Positions 7,995-16,298 of a DNA stretch of 64,000 nucleotides are shown here, piece after piece. The position numbers and the translations under genes are program-made. Source of the DNA: Alphaproteobacteria bacterium (lineage in GTDB: Bacteria > Pseudomonadota > Alphaproteobacteria > Reyranellales > Reyranellaceae); assembly GCA_016870115.1 (NCBI GenBank), contig VGCH01000003.1, forward strand, positions 16,364 through 80,363. Reading direction: 5' to 3'. Position 1 is the first letter of the stretch; each line of letters starts with the position of its first letter. The notes beneath the pieces are model-generated. The model saw only the letters and a list, made by a program, of their open reading frames with translations. It was not told the DNA's origin and did no database searches.

Positions 7995-8885
7995 ATGCTG
8001 ACACCGGGGCAAATCGAGCAGTACGCCGAGCAGGGATATCTGGTCCTGCCGGCCCTCATCCCCCCGGACAAGCTCGCGGCCATTCGCGCCGCGACCGACC
8101 GTTTGGTGGACGGCGCCCGCGGCGTGGTGGCCAACGACGATCTCTACGATCTTGAGCCCGGTCACACCCCGACCCTGCCGCGCGTGCGCCGGCTGAAACC
8201 CGCGATCTTCAGCCGCGAGCCGATCTTCTCGGCGCTGATCCGCGATCCGCTGATCCTCGAACCGGTTTCCCAGCTCCTCGGGACCGGCGTCCGCCTGCAT
8301 GGCGGCAAGCTCAATCTCAAGGCGGCGGGCTACGGCTCCCCGGTGGAGTGGCACCAGGACTGGGCGTTCTATCCCCACTCCAACGACGATGTGCTGGCAA
8401 CCGGGCTCTATCTCGATGATTGCGACCTCGCCAATGGTCCGTTGCTGGTGATGCCCGGCACGCATCGCGGCTCGATCTACGACCACCACTCCGATGGCCG
8501 TTTCTGCGGCGCGATGGACCCGATCGCGAGCGGACTCGATTTCAACCAGGCGGTACCTCTCACAGGTCCGGCCGGATCACTCACGATTCACCATGCGCGG
8601 CTGGTTCACGGCTCTGCGCTCAACACCTCCAATCGAACGCGCCGGCTGCTGCTGCATGAATATGCCGCGACGGACGCCTGGCCGTTGATGGGCGTGAAGG
8701 ATCTCGCGGAGTTCGATTCCCGAATCGTGCTGGGCGCGCCGACGCTAGAGCCGCGCGTGCGTCCCGCACCGATTCGGATGCCGCTGCCTGCCGCCGAGCA
8801 TCAGGGGTCGATCTACGAGAACCAGCGCGGCGCCGGCCGACTCTATTTCCAAACCGCGCAGGCGCGCTCCATCGCGAAGATGTGA
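7995..8885 (+). CDS. Phytanoyl-CoA dioxygenase (PhyH) family protein
   Basis: This 296-residue protein belongs to the PhyH-type Fe(II)/2-oxoglutarate dioxygenases. The iron triad is visible: His120 and Asp122 in EWHQDWAFYPHSN, and distal His205 in HHARLVHGSALNTS. Basic residues in NRTRRLLLHEY (about 213-222) would bind 2-oxoglutarate. The N-terminal EQYAEQGYLVLPALI helix-strand is typical. The substrate is unknown; relatives hydroxylate acyl chains, ectoine or halogenated compounds. It is divergent from a second, unrelated oxygenase, which suggests shared regulation. Confidence 0.87.
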   Translation: MLTPGQIEQYAEQGYLVLPALIPPDKLAAIRAATDRLVDGARGVVANDDLYDLEPGHTPTLPRVRRLKPAIFSREPIFSALIRDPLILEPVSQLLGTGVRLHGGKLNLKAAGYGSPVEWHQDWAFYPHSNDDVLATGLYLDDCDLANGPLLVMPGTHRGSIYDHHSDGRFCGAMDPIASGLDFNQAVPLTGPAGSLTIHHARLVHGSALNTSNRTRRLLLHEYAATDAWPLMGVKDLAEFDSRIVLGAPTLEPRVRPAPIRMPLPAAEHQGSIYENQRGAGRLYFQTAQARSIAKM

Positions 8886-8890
8886 CCGCC

Positions 8891-8906
8891 GTTTCCATTC
8901 GGAAAC
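8891..8906 (+). other. Small hairpin after the PhyH gene
   Basis: A perfect 6-bp inverted repeat, GTTTCC and GGAAAC around the loop ATTC, begins 6 bases after the PhyH stop. It is not followed by a T-run, so it is at best a weak terminator or an mRNA 3'-end stabiliser ahead of the cytochrome b561 gene. Confidence 0.35.
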
Positions 8907-8946
8907 TACTTGGCACGCCACGGCGCACCGGACATGGTCGCAAGCG

Positions 8947-9495
8947 ATGGCGAGCGAACGATACCACCCGGCTGCCAAGGCCCTGCACTGGACGACGGCC
9001 ATCGCTGTCTTCTTGCTTCTCGGCGTCGGCTTTTGGATGACCGGGTTGCCGGTCTCGGCGTTCAAGCTGAAACTGCAGGTCTACAACTGGCACAAATGGA
9101 TCGGGCTGGTGGTGCTGGTTCTCACGTTGGCGCGCCTGTGGTGGCGCTGGCGGCACCCGCCGCCGCCGCTGCCGGGCACGCTCGCTGCCTGGGAACGTCG
9201 CCTCGCGCCGCTGGGGCACGCTCTGTTGCTGGCCCTGCTGATCGCGATGCCGATCAGCGGCTGGGCGATGAGTTCGGCGGCCGGCGTGCCGGTGGTCTGG
9301 TTCGGTGTGATCCCGCTCCCCGATCTGATCCCACGCGATCAGAGCAGCTTCGAGACCGTGCGCGCGGTCCACAAAGTGCTCTCGAGACTGCTGGTGGTCA
9401 CCATATTCGGCCATCTCGCTGCCATTGTTCGACACGATGTCTTCCGCCGCGACGGCATCCTGCGTCGCATGCTTCCCACCAGCCGAACCGGGTGA
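8947..9495 (+). CDS. Cytochrome b561 family membrane protein
   Basis: This 182-residue integral membrane protein has four predicted transmembrane helices and the conserved histidines of bacterial cytochrome b561 (His14 in KALHW, His49 in YNWHKWIG, His90 in PLGHALLL, and His142 in VRAVHKVLSR / His156 in IFGHLAAI). Such proteins bind two b-hemes and pass electrons across the inner membrane, commonly from ubiquinol to periplasmic acceptors. It lies 3 bases before a YceI gene. The b561-YceI pairing is common, and YceI proteins bind isoprenoids such as quinones. Confidence 0.88.
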   Translation: MASERYHPAAKALHWTTAIAVFLLLGVGFWMTGLPVSAFKLKLQVYNWHKWIGLVVLVLTLARLWWRWRHPPPPLPGTLAAWERRLAPLGHALLLALLIAMPISGWAMSSAAGVPVVWFGVIPLPDLIPRDQSSFETVRAVHKVLSRLLVVTIFGHLAAIVRHDVFRRDGILRRMLPTSRTG

Positions 9496-9498
9496 CCG

Positions 9499-10080
9499 AT
9501 GCGCCTCATGACCATTCTCGCATTGCTCCTGGGCGCGCTCGTCTCGCCTGCCTTGGCAGGACCGAACGACCCCTGGACCCTCGACATGCGGGCGAGCAAG
9601 CTCGGCTTCAACGCCCAGCAGACCGGCCAGTTCATCAATGGACGCTTTGAGCGATGGACCGGCGACATCGTGCTCGACCCGGCCAATCCGGCAACAGCGC
9701 GAATCGATATCCGAATCGAGATGAAGTCGGCCAAGACGAGCAGCAAGGACGTCGATGACCTCCTGCACGGTCGCGATTTCTTCGATGTGGCGCGCCACGC
9801 GGAGGGGCGCTTCACCGCGAGTTAGGTACGCGCGCTGGGCGGCGACCGCTTCGAGGCGCGTGGCAAGCTCACAATCCGCGATGTCACGCGCGACGTCGCG
9901 CTGCCCTTCACGCTCTCTGTCAGCGACGGCGCCGGTGGCGCGCTGGCAGCCCGCGCGCGCGGCCGCCTTTCCGTCAAGCGCCTCGACTATGGCGTGGGCC
10001 GCAATGAGTTTGCCAACACCAACCATGTCGCCGACGACGTGACGATCGAACTCGAGATCGTCGCCAGCCGTCCCAAGTGA
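9499..10080 (+). pseudogene. YceI family protein interrupted by an in-frame TAG
   Basis: The frame opens with a signal peptide (MRLMTILALLLGALVSPALA) and the first half of a YceI lipocalin-like domain (WTLDMRASKLGFNAQQTGQ, IRIEMKSAKTSSKDVDDLL, FFDVARHAEGRFTAS). It meets TAG at 9823-9825, codon 109 of 193. Directly after it, in the same frame, comes the missing half (VRALGGDRFEARGKLTIRDVTRDVALPFTL ... VGRNEFANTNHVADDVTIELEIVAS) ending in TGA at 10078. No frameshift is needed. The product would be a non-functional 108-residue fragment unless the stop is read through or is a sequence error. An intact paralogue follows immediately. Confidence 0.88.
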
Positions 10081-10109
10081 TCTCTGTCCCCATGAAAGGA
10101 ACTGCAGCA

Positions 10110-10724
10110 ATGATTCGTCTCTTCGCGCTCCTCGCCGCTCTTTGCCTGCCCGGCCTCGCGCAGGCCCAGCCTGTCGAGCTGCGCCTCGACCGAAGCCACA
10201 TGCATGTCGGTTTCACCGTGGGCCATATCGGGTTCTCGCTGACCCACGGCCGCTTCAACGACGTGAGCGGGAACTTCGTCTTCGACAACGACAATGTCGC
10301 AGCGAGCAAGGTTTCCATCACCATCCAGACGCGCAGCATCGATACCAACCATCAGGGGCGCGACAACCACCTGCGCAACGCCGACTTCTTCGACGTCGAG
10401 AAGCACCCCACCATGACGTTCGTGTCGACCTCGATCGAGAAGACGGGCGAGAACACCGGGCGCGTGACCGGCAATCTCACCATGCTGGACGTCACCAAGC
10501 CGGTGACGCTGGACGTGCGCTTCATGCGCATGGCCGAGCATCCACTGCCCGCCTACAAGAAGGTGCTGACCGCGGGCTTTTCGGTGCGCGGGCAGATCAA
10601 GCGCTCGGAGTTCGGCATGACCAAGTTCGCCCCGGCCATCCCCGACGTGATCGATCTCATGATCGACGTCGAGGGCGTGCGTTGCGTTGGTGCGGCGGTA
10701 GAGGCGCCGAGCTGCAAGTCCTGA
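10110..10724 (+). CDS. YceI family periplasmic protein
   Basis: This 204-residue protein has a signal peptide (MIRLFALLAALCLPGLAQA) and a complete YceI domain: LRLDRSHMHVGFTVGHIGFS, VSITIQTRSIDTNHQGRDNHLRNADFFDVEKHPTMTF, VTGNLTMLDVTKPVTLDVRF, FSVRGQIKRSEFGMTKF. The fold is a lipocalin-like barrel that usually carries an isoprenoid or quinone. I chose the ATG at 10110 because AAAGGA sits 9 bases upstream and it begins the signal peptide; an ATG at 10092 is in frame but less likely. Two C-terminal cysteines (VRCVG and PSCKS) may form a disulfide. Confidence 0.9.
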   Translation: MIRLFALLAALCLPGLAQAQPVELRLDRSHMHVGFTVGHIGFSLTHGRFNDVSGNFVFDNDNVAASKVSITIQTRSIDTNHQGRDNHLRNADFFDVEKHPTMTFVSTSIEKTGENTGRVTGNLTMLDVTKPVTLDVRFMRMAEHPLPAYKKVLTAGFSVRGQIKRSEFGMTKFAPAIPDVIDLMIDVEGVRCVGAAVEAPSCKS

Positions 10725-10730
10725 CGTCCG

Positions 10731-11828
10731 CTAAGCCGGTCGCGGTCCCACGTAGTTGGACTGCGGCCGGATGATCCGGCCCGAGCGCTCCTGCTCGAAG
10801 ACGTGCGCGCACCAGCCGGCGGCGCGCCCGACCGCGAACAGCGCCGTGAAGGCGCTGCGCGGGATCGCCAGCGCTTCCAGGAGCAGCGCGGTATAGAACT
10901 CGACGTTGGTGTCGAGGCGCTGCTTGGGCTTGGCGGCCCGCAGGGCGGCGATTGCCGCGCGTTCGATGTCGGCGGCGAACGCGAGACGCCCGGCGGTCGA
11001 CGGAAGCGTCGCCACGGCCGCCTTCAGGACATCGGCCCGCGGATCCCGAACCTTATAGATGCGGTGGCCGACGCCCATCAGCCGGACACCGTCGGCGAAC
11101 GCGCGGCGGAACCACGGCTCGGCAGCCTCGACGGTGCCGATCTCGTCCAGCATGTCGAGCACCGGTCCCGGCGCGCCGCCATGCAATGGCCCCTTCAACG
11201 CGCAGAGTCCGGCCAGCACAGCCGAAACGAGTTCGGCCCGCGTCGATGCGGCAACACGGGCGGTGCAGGTCGAGGCGTTGAAGCCGTGATCGGCCACCGT
11301 TCCCAGGTAGATGTCGAGCGCCCGCTCGAACACCGGCGGCGCGGGTTCGCCCCGGATCATGCGCAACAGGTCCTGCGCGGTGCCGAGCGCGGGATCCGGC
11401 GCGATTGGCGCGGCGCCGGTGGCGGAACGCAAGATGGCCGCGAGGGCGACCGGCAGAGCGCCACACACCCGCAGATGGGCAGGCAGAGTATCGGTGTCCG
11501 GGAGCATCGCGAGCGACAGACGCAACGCTTCGACGGGCGTGAGGCCTCGTGCGGCGGCCAAGAGCGCCGGCACGCTTGCCCACGCGCGGGTACGAGCCTC
11601 GCCCAAGCCACGCCGCACGGCCGTTTCGTCGCCCCCGGCCTCAGCGAGGCCGTCCCACAGCACCGCCGCCACCGCCTCGAAGCCCCGGGTCGCGACCAGA
11701 TCCCCGATCGAGTGGCCGCGGACGATCAGGCGGCCGGCCTGGCCATCCACCTCGCTCAGCGCCGTATCGGCGACCACGACCCCGTCCAGCCCGCTATCGA
11801 CCCGTGTCAGCATCATCGCATCCCCCAT
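10731..11828 (-). CDS. Citrate/methylcitrate synthase family protein (CitA-like)
   Basis: This 365-residue enzyme should condense an acyl-CoA such as acetyl- or propionyl-CoA with oxaloacetate. Citrate synthase motifs are clear: DHGFNASTCTARVAAST, KGPLHGGAP with the catalytic His, MGVGHRIYKVRDPRA with the second His, and TNVEFYTALLLEAL. The last motif has Glu where classical citrate synthases have the catalytic Asp (NVDFY); I recall Bacillus CitA-type enzymes also having NVEFY, so this points to a subfamily rather than loss of function. The ATG at 11826-11828 was chosen; an ATG a few codons downstream is possible. It is divergent from an HTH-fused paralogue. Confidence 0.88.
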   Translation of the reverse strand: MGDAMMLTRVDSGLDGVVVADTALSEVDGQAGRLIVRGHSIGDLVATRGFEAVAAVLWDGLAEAGGDETAVRRGLGEARTRAWASVPALLAAARGLTPVEALRLSLAMLPDTDTLPAHLRVCGALPVALAAILRSATGAAPIAPDPALGTAQDLLRMIRGEPAPPVFERALDIYLGTVADHGFNASTCTARVAASTRAELVSAVLAGLCALKGPLHGGAPGPVLDMLDEIGTVEAAEPWFRRAFADGVRLMGVGHRIYKVRDPRADVLKAAVATLPSTAGRLAFAADIERAAIAALRAAKPKQRLDTNVEFYTALLLEALAIPRSAFTALFAVGRAAGWCAHVFEQERSGRIIRPQSNYVGPRPA

Positions 11829-11855
11829 TGTTGCGGGCGGAAGCGTCGGACTCGT

Positions 11856-11897
11856 AGTATAACTTGTCAATCTTGATTAGGTTGATCAATATAAACT
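11856..11897. promoter_or_regulatory. AT-rich divergent promoter/operator between the citrate synthase genes
   Basis: This 42-bp tract is far more AT-rich than its surroundings. It contains TATACT on the minus strand (complement of 11856-11861), TTGTCA at 11864 on the plus strand, the inverted repeat AATC-TT-GATT (11869-11878) and the palindrome TTGATCAA (11882-11889). These could form -35/-10 elements and an operator for the MerR-like domain encoded immediately downstream. The plus-strand ATG lies within 10 bases of the palindrome, so that transcript would have a very short leader. Confidence 0.5.
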
Positions 11898-13103
11898 ATG
11901 GCTAACCAGCTCCTGACCTCCCGCGAAGCCGCGCGGCGCCTCGGCGTCTCCTCGGCGACGCTCTACGCCTATGTGAGCCGGGGCCTGATCCGGTCCCACG
12001 CCGAGCCCGGCCGCCGCGAGCGCGGCTACCGCTCCGACGAGATCGCCGCTCTGCAGCGACATCGGAAGTCGGGCCGCGGCGGCGCGGCGGTGGCCGCCAG
12101 CGCCCTCGATTTCGGGCGCCCACTGCTGGACTCGGCGCTCACGCTGATCGCGGGCAACCAACTGTTCTATCGCGGGCAAGACGCCGCCCGCCTCGCGCGC
12201 ACCGCCTCACTCGAGGAGGTCGCCGCCCTCCTCTGGCAATGCGACGCATTCCCGTTCGCCGTCGACAACCTGCCGACCGTCGGGCCGGCGCTGCGGCGCG
12301 CGTGGCTCGCCGCCGCGCCGCTCCCGCCGCTCGATCGGTGCCTCGCCATCCTGCCGATCGCGGGGGCGCTCGATCCGGCGAGCTGGTCGGGCGACGCGGC
12401 AGCCCTGCGGCGGACCGGCGCTCGGCTCCTGCGCCTCTCGACCGCCGCCGTCGCCGGGCGCCCGCCCTCGCCGGAGCCGGTTCACCTCCAGCTGGCGCGC
12501 GCCTGGCGCCTCGACGCCACAGGCGCCGGGCTGGTGCGCGCAGCGATGGTGTTGATGGCCGACCACGAGTTCAACGCATCGGCGTTCGCCGCGCGGGTGG
12601 TGGCCTCGACCGGCGCGAACCTGCACGCGGCGCTGGTCGCGGGGCTCGCCGCGCTGAGCGGCCCCAAGCACGGAGGGCTCACCGCGCGGGTGGCGGCACT
12701 CTTTGCCGAGGCCGCGGCGGCGGGCGACATCGAAGCCGTGCTCGCCGCGCGCCTGCGACAGCGGATTTTCATCCCGGGCTTCGGCCACCGCCTCTATCCC
12801 GACGGCGACATCCGCGCGACGACCCTGCTTGCCCTGCTGCGCGAGGCGCTGCCCGATCATCCCGGGACCCGGCTGGCGCTCGACCTCGCCAGCGCGGCGC
12901 AACGCCTGATCGGCCGGCCGCCCAACATCGATTTCGCGACCGTGGCGTTGCAGCATGTGCTCGGCCTGCCCGAGCACTCGGCGCTTGCGATGTTCGTGAT
13001 CGGCCGGACCGTTGGGTGGACCGCGCACGCGCTGGAGCAGGCTGCGCTGGACGAGCTGATCCGCCCTCGCGCGCGCTACACCGGGCCGCCGCCGGCGGCG
13101 TGA
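11898..13103 (+). CDS. MerR-like helix-turn-helix domain fused to a citrate synthase domain
   Basis: Residues about 5-55 (LLTSREAARRLGVSSATLYAYVSRGLI...GYRSDEIAAL) form a MerR/excisionase-type winged helix, normally a DNA-binding module. Residues about 70-400 form a citrate synthase fold. The predicted catalytic residues are retained: His258 in GPKHGG, His297 in PGFGHRLYPDGDIR, and Asp345 in PPNIDFATVALQ. The 401-residue protein could therefore be an active enzyme, a regulator sensing acyl-CoA or oxaloacetate, or both. Proteins of this type are annotated in alphaproteobacteria as citrate synthase family proteins next to a second citrate synthase, as here. Function unproven. Confidence 0.85.
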   Translation: MANQLLTSREAARRLGVSSATLYAYVSRGLIRSHAEPGRRERGYRSDEIAALQRHRKSGRGGAAVAASALDFGRPLLDSALTLIAGNQLFYRGQDAARLARTASLEEVAALLWQCDAFPFAVDNLPTVGPALRRAWLAAAPLPPLDRCLAILPIAGALDPASWSGDAAALRRTGARLLRLSTAAVAGRPPSPEPVHLQLARAWRLDATGAGLVRAAMVLMADHEFNASAFAARVVASTGANLHAALVAGLAALSGPKHGGLTARVAALFAEAAAAGDIEAVLAARLRQRIFIPGFGHRLYPDGDIRATTLLALLREALPDHPGTRLALDLASAAQRLIGRPPNIDFATVALQHVLGLPEHSALAMFVIGRTVGWTAHALEQAALDELIRPRARYTGPPPAA

Positions 13104-13178
13104 GAATCTGCGTTATCCCCGCCTCGGTGCGCGGGCCGCTTGCCGCGCCATCCCCCGCGTGCTTAACGTCGCGCTTTA

Positions 13179-14159
13179 GTGACAAAGAAGCGCAATGGAC
13201 TGCCGAGGCTGCCCCATCTCCTCGGCATCGAGGGGCTTGCGCCCGACACCGTGTCGGGCCTGCTCGACCTTTCCGAATCCTACATCGGCCAGAACCGTTC
13301 GCTCGACAAACGGCGCGATCTGCTGACCGGCCGCACGGTGATCAATCTCTTCTTCGAGAACTCGACGCGCACGCGCACGAGCTTCGAGGTCGCGGCCAAG
13401 CGGCTGGGCGCCGACGTGATCAACATGGAGGTCGCGAGCTCGTCGGTGCGCAAGGGCGAGACGCTGCTCGACACCGCGATGACGCTGAACGCGATGCTGC
13501 CCGACACGCTCGTCGTGCGGCACCACGAATCCGGCGCGGTCAACCTGCTCGCCCAGAAGATGAAGTGCGCGGTGATCAATGCCGGCGATGGCCAGCACGA
13601 GCATCCGACGCAGGCCCTGCTGGACGCGCTGACCATCCGACGCCGGCGCGGAAAGCTGGAAGGCCTGCTGGTCGCGATCTGCGGCGACATCCTGCATAGC
13701 CGCGTCGCGCGCTCCAACATTCACCTGCTGAACATCATGGGCGCCCGGGTGCGTGTGGTCGGCCCGCCCACCCTGATGCCGACGGACGTCGATCGCATGG
13801 GCGTGGAGGTCCACTTCAACATGCGCACCGGCCTCAAGGACGTCGACATCGTCATGATGCTGCGCCTGCAGACCGAGCGCATGCAGGGCACCTACGTGCC
13901 CTCGATCAGCGAATACTTCCGCTTCTTCGGTCTCGACCAGGAGAAGTTGAAGGTCGCCAAACCCGATGCGCTGATCATGCATCCCGGCCCGATGAATCGC
14001 GGCGTCGAGATCGACTCGGAGGTCGCCGACGATCTCGATCGAAGCGTGATCCACGAACAGGTCGAGATGGGCGTCGCGGTCCGAATGGCCTGTCTCGAAG
14101 CGCTGATCGGCACGCGCCGCAACGCGCCGCCGGATCTGACCACGGGGGCGCTGCTGTGA
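13179..14159 (+). CDS. pyrB: Aspartate carbamoyltransferase catalytic subunit
   Basis: PyrB condenses carbamoyl phosphate with aspartate, the committed step of pyrimidine synthesis. The 326-residue protein shows the carbamoyl-phosphate loop [13 protein letters not shown], a RKGETLLDT loop, [14 protein letters not shown] and [12 protein letters not shown]. The start is GTG at 13179, giving the usual N-terminus before [10 protein letters not shown]. Its stop overlaps the GTG start of pyrC (GTGA at 14156-14159), a tight translational coupling typical of pyrB-pyrC pairs whose products assemble together. No pyrI is seen. Confidence 0.95.
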   Translation: MTKKRNGLPRLPHLLGIEGLAPDTVSGLLDLSESYIGQNRSLDKRRDLLTGRTVINLFFENSTRTRTSFEVAAKRLGADVINMEVASSSVRKGETLLDTAMTLNAMLPDTLVVRHHESGAVNLLAQKMKCAVINAGDGQHEHPTQALLDALTIRRRRGKLEGLLVAICGDILHSRVARSNIHLLNIMGARVRVVGPPTLMPTDVDRMGVEVHFNMRTGLKDVDIVMMLRLQTERMQGTYVPSISEYFRFFGLDQEKLKVAKPDALIMHPGPMNRGVEIDSEVADDLDRSVIHEQVEMGVAVRMACLEALIGTRRNAPPDLTTGALL

Positions 14160-15505
14160 GCGGAGAGATCCTGCGCGGCCTGCCCCAGCATGTCGGCTCG
14201 ACCGCCTACATCAATGCCCGAATCGTGGATCCCGCCGCGTCGGCCGAGTATCGCGGCGCGGTCCTGATCTCGGATGGCAAGATCGCCGATTTCGGCCCCA
14301 ACCTTTTCGCGTCTGGGGCACCGTATGGCATCGAGTCCGTCGACTGCGGCGGGCTTTGCCTTGCGCCCGGCATTGTCGACCTGCGCGTGCACACGGGCGA
14401 GCCGGGCGAGGAACACAAGGAGACGCTGGAGAGCGCGGCGATCGCCGCAGCGGCGGGCGGCGTCACATCTTTCGTGCTGCTGCCCGACAACGAGCCGCCC
14501 TTCGACGATGCCTCGCTGATCGAGTTCGTGGCGCGCCGCGCCCGCCAGATCCGCCTCGCCAACATGCACGCCTATGGCGCGCTGACGGTCGGGCTTGAGG
14601 GCGAGCAGCTGGCCGAAATGGGCCTGTTGGCGGAAGCGGGCGCGCTCGCCTTCACCGACGCCGATCGCGCCGTCGGCAGCGCCCAGGTGATGCGGCGCGC
14701 GCTCTACTACGCCAAGGCGTTCGACGCGCTGATCGTGCACGTGCCACAGGAACCGACGCTCTCCACCGGCCACATGTCCAGCGGCGAGATGGCGACCCGG
14801 CTCGGCCTCACCGGCATCCCGCCGCTCGCCGAAGTGATGATGGTCGAGCGCGACCTGCGCCTTGTCGAGATGACGGGCGGGCGCCTGCACCTCAGTAAGA
14901 TTTCGACCGCGGCGGCGGTCGAGGCGATCCGCGCGGCCAAGGCGCGTGGCCTCAAGATCACTTGCGACACCGCCCCACCCTACTTTGCGCTCAACGATCT
15001 GGCAGTTGGCGACTACCGCACCTTCGGGCGCCTGACGCCGCCGCTGCGGGCCGAAGCCGACCGCGCCGCCATCGTCGCCGGTCTGCAAGACGGTACGATC
15101 GACGCGATCGTGTCGGACCACCGCCCGCAGGACCAGGACAGCAAGCGCGTTCCCTTCGCGCAGGCGCTGCCGGGCGGTATCGGGCTGGAGACGCTGCTGC
15201 CGGTCTCGCTGGAACTGGTGCACAACGGCGCGCTCAGCCTACCGAGGCTGATGCAGTGCCTGGCCGCAGCGCCGGCGTCGCTGATGCGGCTGCCGGCCGG
15301 GCGCCTCGCTAAGGGCGCGCCGGCGGATCTCGTCCTGTTTGATCCCGACAGCGCCTGGAAGATCGATCGTGCCGGCATGCATTCCAAGACCAAGAACACG
15401 CCGTTCGACGAGCGCCCCGTGCAGGGCCGCACCATGGCCACGATCGTGGGCGGCCGCCCGATCTGGCGGGATGCCCGCTTCACGCCCGCCGCTGCAGCGG
15501 CGTAA
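14156..15505 (+). CDS. pyrC: Dihydroorotase homologue, probably non-catalytic (PyrC/PyrX type)
   Basis: This 449-residue protein has the class I dihydroorotase barrel. However, the DxHxH zinc motif reads DLRVH (75-79), so the first metal His is Arg77. The region that usually reads TPHHL is TAPPYFAL, losing another ligand. The catalytic-Asp region is retained as IVSDHRPQD. Proteins of this kind encoded after pyrB are known in Pseudomonas and alphaproteobacteria as inactive PyrC' subunits that scaffold aspartate carbamoyltransferase. If so, an active dihydroorotase must be encoded elsewhere. It starts with a GTG overlapping the pyrB stop. Confidence 0.85.
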   Translation: MSGEILRGLPQHVGSTAYINARIVDPAASAEYRGAVLISDGKIADFGPNLFASGAPYGIESVDCGGLCLAPGIVDLRVHTGEPGEEHKETLESAAIAAAAGGVTSFVLLPDNEPPFDDASLIEFVARRARQIRLANMHAYGALTVGLEGEQLAEMGLLAEAGALAFTDADRAVGSAQVMRRALYYAKAFDALIVHVPQEPTLSTGHMSSGEMATRLGLTGIPPLAEVMMVERDLRLVEMTGGRLHLSKISTAAAVEAIRAAKARGLKITCDTAPPYFALNDLAVGDYRTFGRLTPPLRAEADRAAIVAGLQDGTIDAIVSDHRPQDQDSKRVPFAQALPGGIGLETLLPVSLELVHNGALSLPRLMQCLAAAPASLMRLPAGRLAKGAPADLVLFDPDSAWKIDRAGMHSKTKNTPFDERPVQGRTMATIVGGRPIWRDARFTPAAAAA

Positions 15506-15566
15506 GGCGCCGCAAATCCGCCACGTCGCCTGCTATGCTGGCGTGTCGCATTGAAGGATGTTCCGC

Positions 15567-16295
15567 ATGATCGGCCGTGTCGTCCTCCCGTTCCTGCTCT
15601 GCGCGGCTCTCGCAGCCCCCGCCGCCGCCCAGCCGCGCCCGGCGCAACAGCGCGAGGATCTGCTCGACGCGATCACCCGCCACATCTCGCTCTGCACGGA
15701 GTTCAGCGACGACCGCGAGCGCCTCGCCTGCTTCGATCGACTTCAGACGCGGATCGGTTCCGCTGGCCCCGCCGCGGCGCCGCAACCCAGCCCGCTTGCC
15801 CGGCCGGGCACGTCGCCACCGGCTGGCACTCGCCCTGGTGATGTCCAGCCGCTCGGCGTGCCCGGGGGCGGCGCCGCCACTCTGGGCGGCACAGGTCCTG
15901 CCACCTCCGATCCCGACCGCGCGTTCGATCCGCGTCAATCGACCTACCGGCCGCCCGAGCAGTTGGCGGCCAAGCCGCAGCCGGCGGTCCGCCGCACCGG
16001 CCCCCGGCCGATCCCGCCGGCGCGAGGGCCGCAATCATTGATCGCGCTCGACGCCAACAACCTGACTTACGGAGAGGCGCGCTACTGGCAAGTCACGATC
16101 ACGATCGTGTCGCAGACTCAGCGTACGCTCGACGTCCAGATCCAGTGCACCTTCACCAACAGCGGCAAGCCGGTCGAGGACGTCTATTTCGGCCCCGTGC
16201 CGATCCAGCCCGGTGAGCAGATTTCGACCGAGCTGATCGGCCCGCCGACAACCGCCTTCATCGACACCGCAAACTGTCGCGTGCTAAGCCCCTAG
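15567..16295 (+). CDS. Secreted hypothetical protein with Pro-rich linker
   Basis: I do not recognise a named family. The 242-residue product has a signal peptide (MIGRVVLPFLLCAALAAPAAAQ). Next comes a short Cys motif, LCTEFSDDRERLACFDRL, like those in several exported proteins including TagO-type proteins. A Pro/Gly/Ala-rich disordered linker spans residues about 65-160, and a C-terminal beta-rich domain (YWQVTITIVSQTQRTLDVQIQCTFTNSGKPVEDVYFGPVPIQPGEQISTEL) suggests an Ig-like fold. The ATG at 15567 has GAAGGA 8 bases upstream; an ATG at 15558 in the same frame overlaps that sequence. It lies between pyrC and plsY. Confidence 0.7.
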   Translation: MIGRVVLPFLLCAALAAPAAAQPRPAQQREDLLDAITRHISLCTEFSDDRERLACFDRLQTRIGSAGPAAAPQPSPLARPGTSPPAGTRPGDVQPLGVPGGGAATLGGTGPATSDPDRAFDPRQSTYRPPEQLAAKPQPAVRRTGPRPIPPARGPQSLIALDANNLTYGEARYWQVTITIVSQTQRTLDVQIQCTFTNSGKPVEDVYFGPVPIQPGEQISTELIGPPTTAFIDTANCRVLSP

Positions 16296-16298
16296 GGC

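Noticed and set aside
8620..10110. Open minus-strand frame of 496 codons
   Set aside because: It is antisense to the PhyH, cytochrome b561 and YceI genes, all well supported on the plus strand.
10731..11828. Catalytic Asp to Glu change as sign of an inactive citrate synthase
   Set aside because: NVEFY is, to my knowledge, also found in CitA-type citrate synthases, so it is better read as a subfamily feature.
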